A stretch of DNA of 64,000 nucleotides from DASVTU01 sp036387415 (lineage in GTDB: Bacteria > Acidobacteriota > Blastocatellia > Pyrinomonadales > Pyrinomonadaceae). Positions 16,398 to 25,603 of the stretch are shown piece after piece. The stretch lies in the NCBI GenBank assembly GCA_036387415.1, contig DASVTU010000039.1, positions 496,001-560,000 on the forward strand, given 5' to 3'. Positions within the stretch are counted from its first letter, which is position 1. Every line of letters begins with the position of its first letter. A model generated the notes under the pieces. The model was not told the origin of the DNA. It did no database searches and was given only the letters and a program-made list of their open reading frames with translations. Both the position numbers and the translations under genes were made by a program.

Positions 16398-18866
16398 TTA
16401 CCACTCGAAGCGTCCGCGATATTCACCCGCGCGGATAAAGGCTTTGACCATCTCGGCGCGGTGGAAGTCGCCGTCGAACTCGTTGAGTTTCTTCAACCAG
16501 AAGTTGAAGCCGCTCAAGTCTCTGTCCGGCCCCTCGTCGGGATTGCGGTGGAGGTAGCCGAAGTATTGCATCAGGACGAAGGCAGGGTTGTACTCCTTCT
16601 TGTAGAACGCCTGATTTTCAGCGACGCGAAGCAAGACTGTTGCGCGCGTCTCCGTGCCTGAATCCAGACCCGCGATGAGGTTCAGACGTTCCTGCGGGTC
16701 GGGCGTGACGCCCGCGCGTTGGAAGAGTGCATCGACAAACTGCGCGTTCGACATTCCGGCAAACACATTCAGGAAAGCCTGACGACTCACCCAACGCTCA
16801 ATGAGCGCGCGTTTGTTCGCCGTCAACTTCTCTTCCCATCCGGCCTGATTGACCACTACGCCCTGACCGAGCGCCTGCATGTCGATAAGGAATTCGGCGC
16901 GGCGCGGCATCACTCCGAACGAGGCTTTGTGTAAGCGATAGAGCAGGTAGCCCGTGTTCTGGAATTCGATGGAGAGGAAGAACGCGCCCGAAGTATTGAT
17001 GCGTCGTCGTTCGATGCATGCCTCGTCGTTGCCGCAGGAAGCAATCTGGTTCGTCCAGAAACCGAGACCGCTATCATCGGCCTCTCGGTCGAAGAAGTCG
17101 AGGTACTGCTGCTGCACAAAGAGGTTCGAGTTGTCGATGTCGTTGCCCGCGACGGGTGTGACGAACGTATTGAAAGTGCCGCTCAGGATGGTTGTGCCCG
17201 CCTGGTTGGTGACGACGACGGTGGTGCCGTCGTGAATCTGCGGCACAGACTGTCCGTTGTTGGTATCGAGTTCGAGTTCATGCTCAAGGAGCGTTGTGAT
17301 AACGAGTTCACCGACCTTGACGCCATCGACGAGGACGTTCAAGCGCGTGCCGACCGGAAGATTAACCTTCTCGACTTCGACGTTGAACTTCAGACGCCCA
17401 TCGCGCGAACGCCACTTGGCCTTGCCCTTCGGCGTCAGGCCGTTGATGCTTGCGCCCGCGAGACGCGCTTCGATTCTGATTTCGCCGTTGACGGGCGTCG
17501 GCGAAGGATTCGGCAGGAATGTCGGCGCGAAGGCTCCCGCGACGAGCGTCACACCACCCTGCGTCGCAATCACGACGCGCGAACGGCTGTTGACGAGCGG
17601 CACGAATTGACCGTTGTCCGTCCGCAGTTCGAGTTCGCCCTTGCCTCCGCCTTCGAGTCGAATCGTGCCGATTTGCACGTTATCGACGAGGACGTTCAAG
17701 AGCGTTCCAGACGGAAGATTGACGTTCTCGACTTCGATTTCCAGACGACGCTCACCGCCCTCCGCGCGATATTCCACTTCCGCACGCGGGGACTGTCCAT
17801 TGAAAGGCGCGCCGACGAGTTCGGCTCTGATTCTCACGTCGTTGCCTACGGGCGACGGCGAAGGACTCGGCGACGGCGACGGTGTTGCGCCCGGCGTCGG
17901 ACTTGGGCTTGGCGTTGCTCCGGGCGTCGGCGAGGGACTCGGAGTTGCGCCGGGCGTCGGCGACGGACTGGGCGACGGCGTGGCAATCGGAGTCGGGCTT
18001 GGTGTTGCGCCCGGCGTCGGTGAAGGCGACGGAGAAGGCGTCGCACCCGGCGTCGGACTCGGTGTTGCGCCCGGTGTGGGCGAAGGAGTTACGCCGGGAG
18101 TCGGGCTAGGCGTCGGGTTGGTGGTCGCCGCAGAGCAGGGAGCGCCGAGAGGTTCGACGGCATCTTCGCCCGTCACCATGCCCATGCGTCCGCCGCTCTG
18201 AATCAACCAGCGCGAAGTGTTTGCGCCGACGATGGCGCTCAGAGGCGAAGGCGAAACGAGCGTCGCCGCTTCGGGACTTTCACGACCGACGAACGGACTC
18301 GCGCCGCTCACAATCAAAACGCGACCGAGCGAATCGACGCAGTAGGCGAAGCCGGGGCCGAGTTGATGCAAGACCTCAATCGTCGGTTCAGGTTCCATCT
18401 GGAAGATGCCGCCCTCGCTGCAATCTTTGGCCTGAATCTTCATGGATTGCCCCGCGCCCGAACGCTGCAAGACCATCTGCTCGCTGTTGATGTCGATGCT
18501 CAGGCTGCTCGTCAGAACTCTGCCGTGCAAGGGTTCTTTGCGCGCAAAAATGACAGCGGGTTGATTGGCGGTGATGTCGCTGTTGAGCGTGTAGTTGGTC
18601 ACCGTGAAGGTATTCAAATCGACTGTGAACGAGACGAATTTGCCCGTGATTTGCGCCGTTTGGCCTGCGCCGACGGCGATGACGGAATCCTGTTCGCCGC
18701 TAAAAACGCGACCATCGGAAAGCGTGACGGTGAATCCTCCGCTGCAATCTTTCCCGGCAGACGCCGACGAAGAACCGAGCGTGAACATCCCCAACAGTAA
18801 CGCGAAGCTCATTATCAAACTCGCGCGTAAACGAAATGAACGAACAATATTAGTTGACGAAATCAT
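16398..18866 (-). CDS. Secreted protein with Pro-rich linker and DUF4214 domain
   Basis: The 822-residue product starts at the ATG at 18866 (AAAGGAGT upstream) with a signal peptide (LIMSFALLLGMFTLGSSSASA). Residues about 40-240 form a FecR- or DUF5666-like β region. Residues about 250-340 are a TPSPTPG linker, and residues about 345-600 hold two or three similar β repeats (EVENVNLPSGTLLNVLVDNVQIG and VEKVNLPVGTRLNVLVDGVKVG). The C-terminal 200 residues are DUF4214: FVQQQYLDFFDREADDSGLGFW, four cysteines near ASCGNDEACIERRR, and FVLMQYFGYLHRNPDEGPD. DUF4214 occurs in surface proteins but its role is unknown. The neighbour at 19137-21314 carries the same module. Confidence 0.85.
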   Translation of the reverse strand: MISSTNIVRSFRLRASLIMSFALLLGMFTLGSSSASAGKDCSGGFTVTLSDGRVFSGEQDSVIAVGAGQTAQITGKFVSFTVDLNTFTVTNYTLNSDITANQPAVIFARKEPLHGRVLTSSLSIDINSEQMVLQRSGAGQSMKIQAKDCSEGGIFQMEPEPTIEVLHQLGPGFAYCVDSLGRVLIVSGASPFVGRESPEAATLVSPSPLSAIVGANTSRWLIQSGGRMGMVTGEDAVEPLGAPCSAATTNPTPSPTPGVTPSPTPGATPSPTPGATPSPSPSPTPGATPSPTPIATPSPSPSPTPGATPSPSPTPGATPSPSPTPGATPSPSPSPSPSPVGNDVRIRAELVGAPFNGQSPRAEVEYRAEGGERRLEIEVENVNLPSGTLLNVLVDNVQIGTIRLEGGGKGELELRTDNGQFVPLVNSRSRVVIATQGGVTLVAGAFAPTFLPNPSPTPVNGEIRIEARLAGASINGLTPKGKAKWRSRDGRLKFNVEVEKVNLPVGTRLNVLVDGVKVGELVITTLLEHELELDTNNGQSVPQIHDGTTVVVTNQAGTTILSGTFNTFVTPVAGNDIDNSNLFVQQQYLDFFDREADDSGLGFWTNQIASCGNDEACIERRRINTSGAFFLSIEFQNTGYLLYRLHKASFGVMPRRAEFLIDMQALGQGVVVNQAGWEEKLTANKRALIERWVSRQAFLNVFAGMSNAQFVDALFQRAGVTPDPQERLNLIAGLDSGTETRATVLLRVAENQAFYKKEYNPAFVLMQYFGYLHRNPDEGPDRDLSGFNFWLKKLNEFDGDFHRAEMVKAFIRAGEYRGRFEW
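17859..18118. repeat. In-frame TPSPTPG repeat tract
   Basis: Imperfect tandem GGCGTCGG(A/C)GAAGGACTCGG-like units encode a Thr/Pro/Ser linker in the DUF4214 protein. A shorter related tract lies at about 19896-20010 in the subtilase gene. These are extended, protease-resistant spacers typical of secreted proteins and prone to length change. Confidence 0.85.
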
Positions 18867-19057
18867 GACTACTCCTTTTGCCCTCATATTCCAGACCATC
18901 TCAGAATCGAGATTCGATTGCGGGGTCGCTGCTGTTGTAACAGTGTGACGAGCGTCGAAAAAAATACGTCGCGCCGACAACTTTTAAGTATTTGAATCAA
19001 GAATAATTTCATGCGCGCCACGCGCGGCCGCCGAACCCGCGACGAGTTCGAAATAAA

Positions 19058-19108
19058 GAGAAAGAGACGCTTGATGCTCTCGAACAATGCATCAAGTGTC
19101 TCTTTCTC
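19058..19108 (-). terminator. Long hairpin terminator after subtilase gene
   Basis: Arms of 20 bases (19058-19077 and 19089-19108) pair at 19 Watson-Crick positions plus one G-U. They lie 29 bases after the stop codon of the subtilase gene. TTTATTT follows on the minus strand. Confidence 0.8.
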
Positions 19109-19136
19109 TATTGCTACGGTTCACTCGTCGCGCGTG

Positions 19137-21314
19137 CTACTTCGGCGCGAAACGTCCGAGATATTCCGGCGACGTGATGAAGGCTTTCACCATCTCGGCT
19201 TCGATATAGTTGCCGCCGTGTTCATTGAGTTTCTTCAACCAGAAGTTGTAGCCCGTAAAATCACGCGTCTCTTCGGGCGCGTCGTCGGGGTTGCGTCGGA
19301 GGTAGCCGAAGTATTGCATGAGGACGAACGCGCGGCTCTTTTCCTGTTCCATAAACGTCGCGCTTTCGACCAGCCTGAACAACACGAGCGCGCGTGCGCT
19401 CGACGGCGAAGTCTGGAAGGCCGCACGCGCCGCATTCAAATCGCCTTCGCTCAGGTGCGTCTGCGCGCGAGCGTAGAGCGCAGTCGCGTACTCGTCCGGC
19501 GTCATGCTCTGCGGATAGAGCGCGACGAATTCCTGACGCTGGACGAACGAGAGAATGAACGCGATTTTGTTGTCGCTGAGTTGCTTCTGCCAATCGCCCT
19601 CGTTAACGACGACGCCCTGCCCGACCGTCTGCGCGTCGGGCACGAAGGCTTCGCGGCGCGGCATCTGTCCGAAAGCAGCTTTGTGTAGACGGTAGATGTA
19701 GTAGCCCGTCTCCTGAAATTCTCCCGACAGGAAGAAGGCCGCCGAGACATTGATGCGTCGAATCTCAATGCAACGCGCGTCCGAGCCACACTCGGTGATT
19801 TGTCGCGTCCAGAAATTCAGACCACTGGCATCGGGCACGCGGTTCAGAAAATCGCTGTAGTGCTGCCGGACGAAAAACTCCGCGTCAGAAATCGGATTCG
19901 GCGTCGGCGACGGACTTGGCGATGGGCTTGGTGAAGGCGACGGGCTTGGCGTTGGCGTTGCAACGGGAGTGGGCGAAGGTGTCGGCGTTGCAATCGGAGT
20001 CGGTGAAGGCGTGGGGTCGGCATCGGCTTCGGGCTTGGTCGTCACCGCCGCGCCTACGTCGATACGATGTTGCACGTCGCCGTCGATGCGCGTCGCCGTG
20101 TCTTCGATGTGTTCAATAACTGCGCGCTGTTTGAGAGCCGGAAAGGCCGCGCGCACAAGCGCCGCTTCGCCTGCGACAAAGGGAGCGGCCATCGACGTGC
20201 CGCGCCAGACGCCGTAGCCCGCGCCCGGCACGCTGCTTAGAATATTGTCGCCCGGCGCGGCGACGCCAATCCAAGAACCGCGCGTGGAAAACGACGCGAG
20301 GCGGTCGCCATTGTTGCTGGCGGCCACGGCGAGTAGACCCTTAACGTTTTCGGCTGCCGGATACTGCTCGGTGTCGTCGCTGCCGTTGCCTGCCGCGGCA
20401 ACAACGACGACGTTCGCGGAGGCGACCGACGGGAAATCATCTTCGCCTGCGAGCGGCGCATCGCTGCACACCTTGTTCAAAAGGTCTGCGATGAGACGCG
20501 TGCGTCGCGGCGTGCTGAGGCTCAAGTTGATGATGTCGGCTCCGTCGTCCGTCGCAGGATTGCCGTCGGGGTCAACCGCGTAGCGCAACGCTTCTGCGAG
20601 TACCCAGATGTTGCCGACGCCATGCTTGTCGAGCACGCGAATCGGCATAATCTTGGCATCAGGCGCGACGAGCGCAATCACTCCCGCGACGTGCGTGCCG
20701 TGTCCGAAAGGGCCAATTTCGCGTGAGCCGACTTCGCTTGGGTCGTTGTCCATGTCTACGAAGTCGTAGCCCGCGACGAGTCGTCCGGCGAGTTGCGGGT
20801 GCGTCGCGTCGATGCCCGTATCGAGCACAGCGACCGTCACGCCCGCGCCGCGCGTCACACTATGCGCGAGCGGCAGGCGAATCTTGGCGGGCGCCCATTG
20901 TGCTGCGTAGGTCTGCGCGTCGCCGCCGACCGTCCAAGAGAATCCGACCGTCCACGAAAAGCCGCCGCCTTCGGGCGGTTTCGAGGTGAAATTCGGCTCG
21001 GCGTAGGCGATTTGCGCGATGTCAGCCGCGAGCGAGGTTACTTTTTGTTCGACGGGCGTGCCGTCGAGAATGCGTAGGCGATAGATGGGGCGTGAGCCGA
21101 ACTGGTCGAGCGGGATGGGGTCAAGCCCGTGCTGTGTGGCGACGGTCTGAAGGTTAGCCGTGGCGGAGAGTTTGACGACCACTTCGCCGGGGACGAAATC
21201 GCCGTCGCTGCCGCCGTCCGACGCTGCGGCGCGTGCCGATTCCGAGTTGAACCAACCGAACGCGAACACCGACAGCACCAGCAGACATAGTAAGCGTGTA
21301 AATATGCGACGCAT
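19137..21314 (-). CDS. Secreted subtilisin-like serine protease with DUF4214 domain
   Basis: The 725-residue protein has a signal peptide (residues 1-30) and an inhibitor-I9-like prodomain (about 40-105). The S8 peptidase domain (about 145-420) has the full catalytic triad: Asp165 in AVLDTGID, His205 in FGHGTHVAG, Ser374 in RGTSMAAPF. A TPSP linker (about 430-475) and a C-terminal DUF4214 domain with cysteines in ITECGSDARCIEIRR follow. The segment GFSWTVGFSWTVG at about 118-130 is an exact internal duplication. It is exported and probably autoprocessed at the prodomain. DUF4214 may attach it to the cell surface. AGGGA precedes the ATG. Confidence 0.93.
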   Translation of the reverse strand: MRRIFTRLLCLLVLSVFAFGWFNSESARAAASDGGSDGDFVPGEVVVKLSATANLQTVATQHGLDPIPLDQFGSRPIYRLRILDGTPVEQKVTSLAADIAQIAYAEPNFTSKPPEGGGFSWTVGFSWTVGGDAQTYAAQWAPAKIRLPLAHSVTRGAGVTVAVLDTGIDATHPQLAGRLVAGYDFVDMDNDPSEVGSREIGPFGHGTHVAGVIALVAPDAKIMPIRVLDKHGVGNIWVLAEALRYAVDPDGNPATDDGADIINLSLSTPRRTRLIADLLNKVCSDAPLAGEDDFPSVASANVVVVAAAGNGSDDTEQYPAAENVKGLLAVAASNNGDRLASFSTRGSWIGVAAPGDNILSSVPGAGYGVWRGTSMAAPFVAGEAALVRAAFPALKQRAVIEHIEDTATRIDGDVQHRIDVGAAVTTKPEADADPTPSPTPIATPTPSPTPVATPTPSPSPSPSPSPSPSPTPNPISDAEFFVRQHYSDFLNRVPDASGLNFWTRQITECGSDARCIEIRRINVSAAFFLSGEFQETGYYIYRLHKAAFGQMPRREAFVPDAQTVGQGVVVNEGDWQKQLSDNKIAFILSFVQRQEFVALYPQSMTPDEYATALYARAQTHLSEGDLNAARAAFQTSPSSARALVLFRLVESATFMEQEKSRAFVLMQYFGYLRRNPDDAPEETRDFTGYNFWLKKLNEHGGNYIEAEMVKAFITSPEYLGRFAPK

Positions 21315-21423
21315 TTCCGCAATCCCTTCGCCTCGTCAGAGCGCGTCCGCACGCTCGCCCGACTCAAGCCTTGTTGTTGAAAACGAAAAATGAACTGCCC
21401 GCCCGAAGATAAACCTACCCGAC

Positions 21424-21457
21424 CCTAACAGTGCCCGCCGACGCACCAAAAATACAT
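21424..21457 (-). promoter_or_regulatory. 34-base motif shared with the anti-sigma upstream region
   Basis: This stretch matches 25522-25555 at 26 of 34 positions without gaps, with conserved ends AACAGTGC and AAATACAT. Both copies lie upstream of leftward genes (subtilase here, anti-sigma there) and in the same orientation. It could be a shared promoter or regulator site, possibly for the ECF sigma factor, or a chance survival of a repeat. Confidence 0.35.
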
Positions 21458-21682
21458 TGAAGAATGCCCAAAAGGAGGATTTATTTAAGGAGTTGATTGA
21501 ACTACTCGCGCAAACATTCAAGATGCAATTCCCGCGCCTCCGGTTGCTACGCTTAAATGAAACATATCAACTATTTACGGGGAAATTTAGCCAACCAAAA
21601 CGACGACTTCCGGCAGCCTCACACCACTGTCTCACCATGAAACACACACCCATTTTTGTGTCTCACCATGAACCACTCTGCC

Positions 21683-21749
21683 GATTGCGGATTGCGGATT
21701 CAAGAAATTAAGAAACTGCTTTTCAATCCGCATTCCGCAATCCGCAATC
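21683..21749. repeat. GCGGATT-word palindrome right after the CHAT gene stop
   Basis: Tandem GCGGATT words on the left (arm 21683-21697) form a perfect 15-bp inverted repeat with 21735-21749. The palindrome begins at the base after the TAG stop of the CHAT gene. The rest of the 21315-21749 gap contains no convincing gene. Confidence 0.8.
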
Positions 21750-24599
21750 CTAATATCTTCCGACGAGTACGAAGGGCGACCAGAAGAAGGGATGCGGCTG
21801 TTCGCGCATGAGTTCGAGTTGGGCTTGGCGGAGGGCTGCGCCGAGACGGTCGCCCGCCGACAGTCGGCGGTAAAAGCTCGACATGAGGGAGGCGGTGGCG
21901 GCGTCGTCTACAGTCCAGAGGCTGAGGAGGAGCGAGGGCGCGCCCGCCGAGAAGAATCCGCGCGCCAGTCCCATCAACTCGTCGCCCGGCGCGACGGCGC
22001 TGACGCCCGTCTCGCACGCGCTGAGCGCGACGAGTTCGCAGTGTAAATCGAGTTTGTAGGCGTCGCGGACGGTGAGCCAACCATCGCTCAAGCGTAGCGA
22101 CGAAAAGAGCGGATTGTCCGGTCGAAATTGTCCATGACAGGCCAGATGCACCACGTCAGCCGACGGCGCATGCTCAAACACGGCGGCGTGCGTCGCTTCG
22201 GCGTCGAGCAGCGCGACCGATTCGGCAAAGAGCGGCGCGAGCGTGTTGATTTCGTCGCGCACGCGCGGCGTCTGCTCGTCGGCCACGCCGAGCAGCAGCG
22301 CACGTCGTAGCGTGTGATGCGGGCGAGCGAGGCAATGGCGCAGCGCCACGGCGCTCGGCGCGTAGCTAACTTCACGTCTTTCAACAACATAGCCCACGCC
22401 GTCGTGCAGCGCATGAAACGGAACATAGTGTAAAACGCGATGGGGCACGACGACGAGACGCCGCGCGCCGACGCGTTCCTCGACGGGCGCGAGCACCAAA
22501 TCGTAAAGTTCTTCGAGATGTCGGCGGACGCGCCCGGTCAAATTCGGCAAGTGCCGACGCATCCGCTCCGCGCCGTGTCGCAGCGCGCCAATTTGAAAAC
22601 GAAACTTCTCAAGCGCCGCGCGCGCTTCATCCTCGCTCCCCAGATGTCGCACAACTTCGACGCCTTCGTCCGTCACCACAAAGGCCAGCAATTCGCCGCC
22701 GAGACACGTGTATTCGACGAGCGCCGTCTCCGTGCCGAGGTCGCTTTGAAGTTGCGCGATGTCGAGCGTTTCGGCTTCGCCGAGCAACTCTGTCGCGCCG
22801 CCGCGATGTTGAAGTTGGCGTGTGATTTCGAGCGATTCTTGTTCGCGTCGGCGCACTTCTTCGTGGAGCGCGGCCATGTCGCCCGCCGTGCTGCCGCGCG
22901 CCGCGTCCGCCTGCGGCGGGCGATTAATCCGGCTGTAGAACCAGTTCAACTCTTCGCGTAACTCTTCGAGACGTGTGACGAGTTCGGCATCGAAGGGGTC
23001 GCGGGGCTGGGGTCGAAGTTTGAGACGACCGCCGAGGGCTTCGACCAGTGCGCGCGAACGCGCACGCTCGACATAGGCGAGAGCTTCGGTCGCACGGTCG
23101 CGCCTCGCGTCTTCCAGACAGAGCCGCGCCAGTTCATCGTAGGGCACGAGTTTGTCTGTGAAGAACGCGGTGCGAAATTCCTCCGCCGGTAGAGGGGCAC
23201 GCAAATCTTCAATTAATGCAACGGCTTGCAGGAAAAACTGTTCGGCGGCCTGCGTGTCGCCCGCGTCTGCCGCCAGTAGTCCGAGCGACGTTTGACAACG
23301 CTGTGCGACCTGCGGTTGCGCTTGCTCTACGGCGTCTCTGAGCGTCTGTTCAAGAAGCGTGCGCGCTTCGTCCGCGTGTCCGAGCGCACGCGCCGCGTCG
23401 CCACGCAACCAACGCGCCAACAACAGACGACCCCACGCGCCCGCACGCTCAAGCGGCGCTTCCGCCTCGCGCGCAGACGCTTCGACCGCCGCGTAATCCT
23501 TCGCATTGTGTGCGAGTTGCGCCCCGGTGAGATTCACCATCGCTTCGCCGACGGCGTTCTCCTCGGCGGCATAGAGATTTCCGGCCTCGACCAGAAGCGC
23601 GTGGGCGCGTTCCATCTGACCGAGCAGGACGAAGGCGCGTGCATGATGCGCGAGTGAACGTGCCTGTTCGGCGCGCATGCCGAGTGCGGCAAAGGTCGGG
23701 ATGATGCGTTGATAAATGGCGGCGGCTTCGGGCGCGAGATTGAGTTCGAGATAAACGTCTGCAATCTCCTGTTCGGCGATGGCCGACTGATGCGGCATCC
23801 CAAGCGCGGCATACTTGCGGCGTGAGCGTTCGAGATAATCGAGCGCGCGGTCGTAGCGTCCTTGAAAGAGCGCGAGATTACCCATGCTCGCTTCGATTTC
23901 CGCCTGCGTGATGAGGGAACCGGCGGCTTCGGCGTTGTGTAGCGCCTGTTCGTAGAGTTGTTCGGCGGAGCGGAAACGGTGTTGGAGCGAATGGATGAGT
24001 GCGAGACTGTTGTTGATTTTGGCGAGTTGTTTCTGGTCGTCGAGAGCACGAAAGCGTTCACGCGCGGCGAGCAGAAACTGCTCGGCTTCGGTGTAACGGT
24101 CACGACGCCCGTACATGTTGCCGATGTTGAGTTCGATTTTTCCGGTGGTGAGCGTATCGCCTTGAGCGGTAAAGACTTCGCGCGCACTGAGGCCGCATTC
24201 GATGGCCTCGTCGTAGCGACCGAGCATGGAGAGAGCGATGAGTTTGCTGATTTGCGTGGAGGCAGCGGCGAGGGTTTTTCCGAGCGCGACGAAGAGGGTT
24301 TCGGCCTCGTTGAGACGCGCGATGGCCTCCTCCATCTGCCCACGGACGAGAGCCGCGATACCTGCGCCCCAAGCTGCGAGTGCGGCCACTTCGCGGTCTT
24401 GATTCTGTCGCGCGAGTGCTTCGAGCGCGGTGGCAGCGCCAATGGCACGCGCCGTATCGCGGTGCCAGGCGTCGAGGCAGATGTCCTTCAACACATAGGC
24501 GAGGCTCGCGTCAGCCGACGCGGCGTGTTCGCGCAACAACGCTTCGCGTTCGCTCTCGTCAGCCTCGACCAGTCGCGCCGCCAGTTCCGCGCGCTCCAT
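21750..24599 (-). CDS. TPR-CHAT caspase-like peptidase
   Basis: The 949-residue cytoplasmic protein has TPR-like helical repeats over residues about 40-500 (for example AEQFLLAARERFRALDDQKQLAKINNSLA). A linker leads to a C-terminal CHAT domain (about 650-949) of the caspase/separase clan. The catalytic dyad is visible: His about 822 in VVHLACHGQF and Cys about 862 in VALSACETG. The end motif FFWSPFVLVG is typical. TPR-CHAT proteins sense a partner through the repeats and then cleave a protein target. It lies downstream of an anti-sigma factor and an ECF sigma factor on the same strand, making the anti-sigma factor a plausible target. AAAGGA precedes the ATG. Confidence 0.92.
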   Translation of the reverse strand: MERAELAARLVEADESEREALLREHAASADASLAYVLKDICLDAWHRDTARAIGAATALEALARQNQDREVAALAAWGAGIAALVRGQMEEAIARLNEAETLFVALGKTLAAASTQISKLIALSMLGRYDEAIECGLSAREVFTAQGDTLTTGKIELNIGNMYGRRDRYTEAEQFLLAARERFRALDDQKQLAKINNSLALIHSLQHRFRSAEQLYEQALHNAEAAGSLITQAEIEASMGNLALFQGRYDRALDYLERSRRKYAALGMPHQSAIAEQEIADVYLELNLAPEAAAIYQRIIPTFAALGMRAEQARSLAHHARAFVLLGQMERAHALLVEAGNLYAAEENAVGEAMVNLTGAQLAHNAKDYAAVEASAREAEAPLERAGAWGRLLLARWLRGDAARALGHADEARTLLEQTLRDAVEQAQPQVAQRCQTSLGLLAADAGDTQAAEQFFLQAVALIEDLRAPLPAEEFRTAFFTDKLVPYDELARLCLEDARRDRATEALAYVERARSRALVEALGGRLKLRPQPRDPFDAELVTRLEELREELNWFYSRINRPPQADAARGSTAGDMAALHEEVRRREQESLEITRQLQHRGGATELLGEAETLDIAQLQSDLGTETALVEYTCLGGELLAFVVTDEGVEVVRHLGSEDEARAALEKFRFQIGALRHGAERMRRHLPNLTGRVRRHLEELYDLVLAPVEERVGARRLVVVPHRVLHYVPFHALHDGVGYVVERREVSYAPSAVALRHCLARPHHTLRRALLLGVADEQTPRVRDEINTLAPLFAESVALLDAEATHAAVFEHAPSADVVHLACHGQFRPDNPLFSSLRLSDGWLTVRDAYKLDLHCELVALSACETGVSAVAPGDELMGLARGFFSAGAPSLLLSLWTVDDAATASLMSSFYRRLSAGDRLGAALRQAQLELMREQPHPFFWSPFVLVGRY

Positions 24600-24643
24600 T
24601 CTTATCCTTTAACTCCGACACTCTAAATCAAAAAACACAAGCA

Positions 24644-24823
24644 ATTCACAGGATGGACAGGATAAAGACGTGCAGGATAGACGGGATGTGAAGAAAGGGA
24701 AAAGGGAAAACGGAGAAAGGGACAGAAACGCTACGTCCTTCCCTGTCCCCTTTTAACCTTTTCACCTGCTAAGTCGTTTTTATCCTGTCCATCCTGTTGC
24801 TGTATCTTGTCTATCCTGTGAAT
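24644..24823. repeat. CAGGAT-word palindrome between anti-sigma and CHAT genes
   Basis: The left arm (24649-24666, words CAGGATGGACAGGATAAA) pairs perfectly over 18 bp with 24779-24796. A second outer pair (ATTCACAGGAT and ATCCTGTGAAT) frames it at 24644 and 24823, and a purine-rich inner part also self-pairs. No gene is present. As it interrupts the sigma operon, it could reduce or attenuate transcription into the CHAT gene. Confidence 0.75.
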
Positions 24824-24850
24824 GATTGTTCTCTGCTCGCTGGCTTCGAT

Positions 24851-25480
24851 TTAGGCTCTCAACTCCAACTCCGGCACTTCCACCTCCGTGTCGCCGAGAC
24901 GCACGCGGAGACGATAATTTCCGGTCGGCACGGCGGGCAGCGTCCATTCGCACACGTCGTTCAACGCGGCGGCGGCCACCACGCTTCCCTCGCCCTCCGC
25001 GCTCTCCAATTCAATCGCGCCGCCCTTGCAATTGCCCAAAACTTGACCGGACACCACCCACGTCTCGCCCGTCGGCGTCAGGCGCACGTCGAGGTCGTTG
25101 TCGCCTGCGCTAAAGAGAAGTTGACGCGCTCCGCTCGCCTCGCCGGAGCGGACGCCGTAGGCGGGAGCCACCGTCATGCTGTCGAAACTGAGCGCGGCCA
25201 AAACGCGCCGCCCTAGAGATTTTTCGGACGAAGCAGCCTCTACGGAAGCCTTGCGCGTGCGGAAAAGATTCAGGGCATGTGCCATGGCGTTGTGCGGCGC
25301 ATCCTCCGCACTGTCTGTCCGCATGAAGTTGATAACTTGTTGCAGCCGTGAGAGTTGCGTCGCGCATTGGCGGCACTCGGAGAGATGCGCTTCCGCCGCC
25401 GTCTGACGGGCGGGCGGCGCGCTCTTTTCGGCCAATTCGACGAGGCTGGCAAACTGTAGATGTTGAGGTAATGTGTTCAT
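24851..25480 (-). CDS. Soluble zinc-finger anti-sigma factor with β domain
   Basis: The 209-residue protein has an N-terminal zf-HC2-like metal motif, His32-x3-Cys36-x2-Cys39 (AHLSECRQC), the usual sigma-binding module of ECF anti-sigma factors. Residues about 90-209 are β-rich (RQLLFSAGDNDLDVRL, WVVSGQVLG, VPTGNYRLRVRLG). No transmembrane helix is visible, so it should act in the cytoplasm, unlike membrane anti-sigma factors cut by site-1/site-2 proteases. It lies between the sigma gene (123 bases upstream) and the CHAT gene (251 bases downstream). GGAGC precedes the ATG. Confidence 0.82.
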   Translation of the reverse strand: MNTLPQHLQFASLVELAEKSAPPARQTAAEAHLSECRQCATQLSRLQQVINFMRTDSAEDAPHNAMAHALNLFRTRKASVEAASSEKSLGRRVLAALSFDSMTVAPAYGVRSGEASGARQLLFSAGDNDLDVRLTPTGETWVVSGQVLGNCKGGAIELESAEGEGSVVAAAALNDVCEWTLPAVPTGNYRLRVRLGDTEVEVPELELRA

Positions 25481-25521
25481 TCTTGCTCCGTTTTGGCTGC
25501 TCCGTGCGGCCTTCTACTCAG

Positions 25522-25555
25522 CCCAACAGTGCACGCCAACACCGAAGAAATACAT
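25522..25555 (-). promoter_or_regulatory. Second copy of the 34-base shared motif
   Basis: This is the partner of 21424-21457 (26 of 34 identical). It lies 42 bases upstream of the anti-sigma ATG, within the gap after the sigma-factor gene. If it is a promoter it would allow the anti-sigma and CHAT genes to be expressed separately from the sigma gene. Confidence 0.35.
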
Positions 25556-25603
25556 CCCGCACACGTTTTCAAACGAAACAGCGCGAATTTCGCGTTAACA
25601 AAC

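Noticed and set aside
17859..18118. Possible CRISPR-like short repeats
   Set aside because: The repeats are contiguous, vary in length and encode an in-frame TPSP linker; no unique spacers exist.
21457..21711. 84-residue ORF ahead of the subtilase
   Set aside because: It needs a TTG start, lacks a ribosome binding site and runs into the GCGGATT palindrome.
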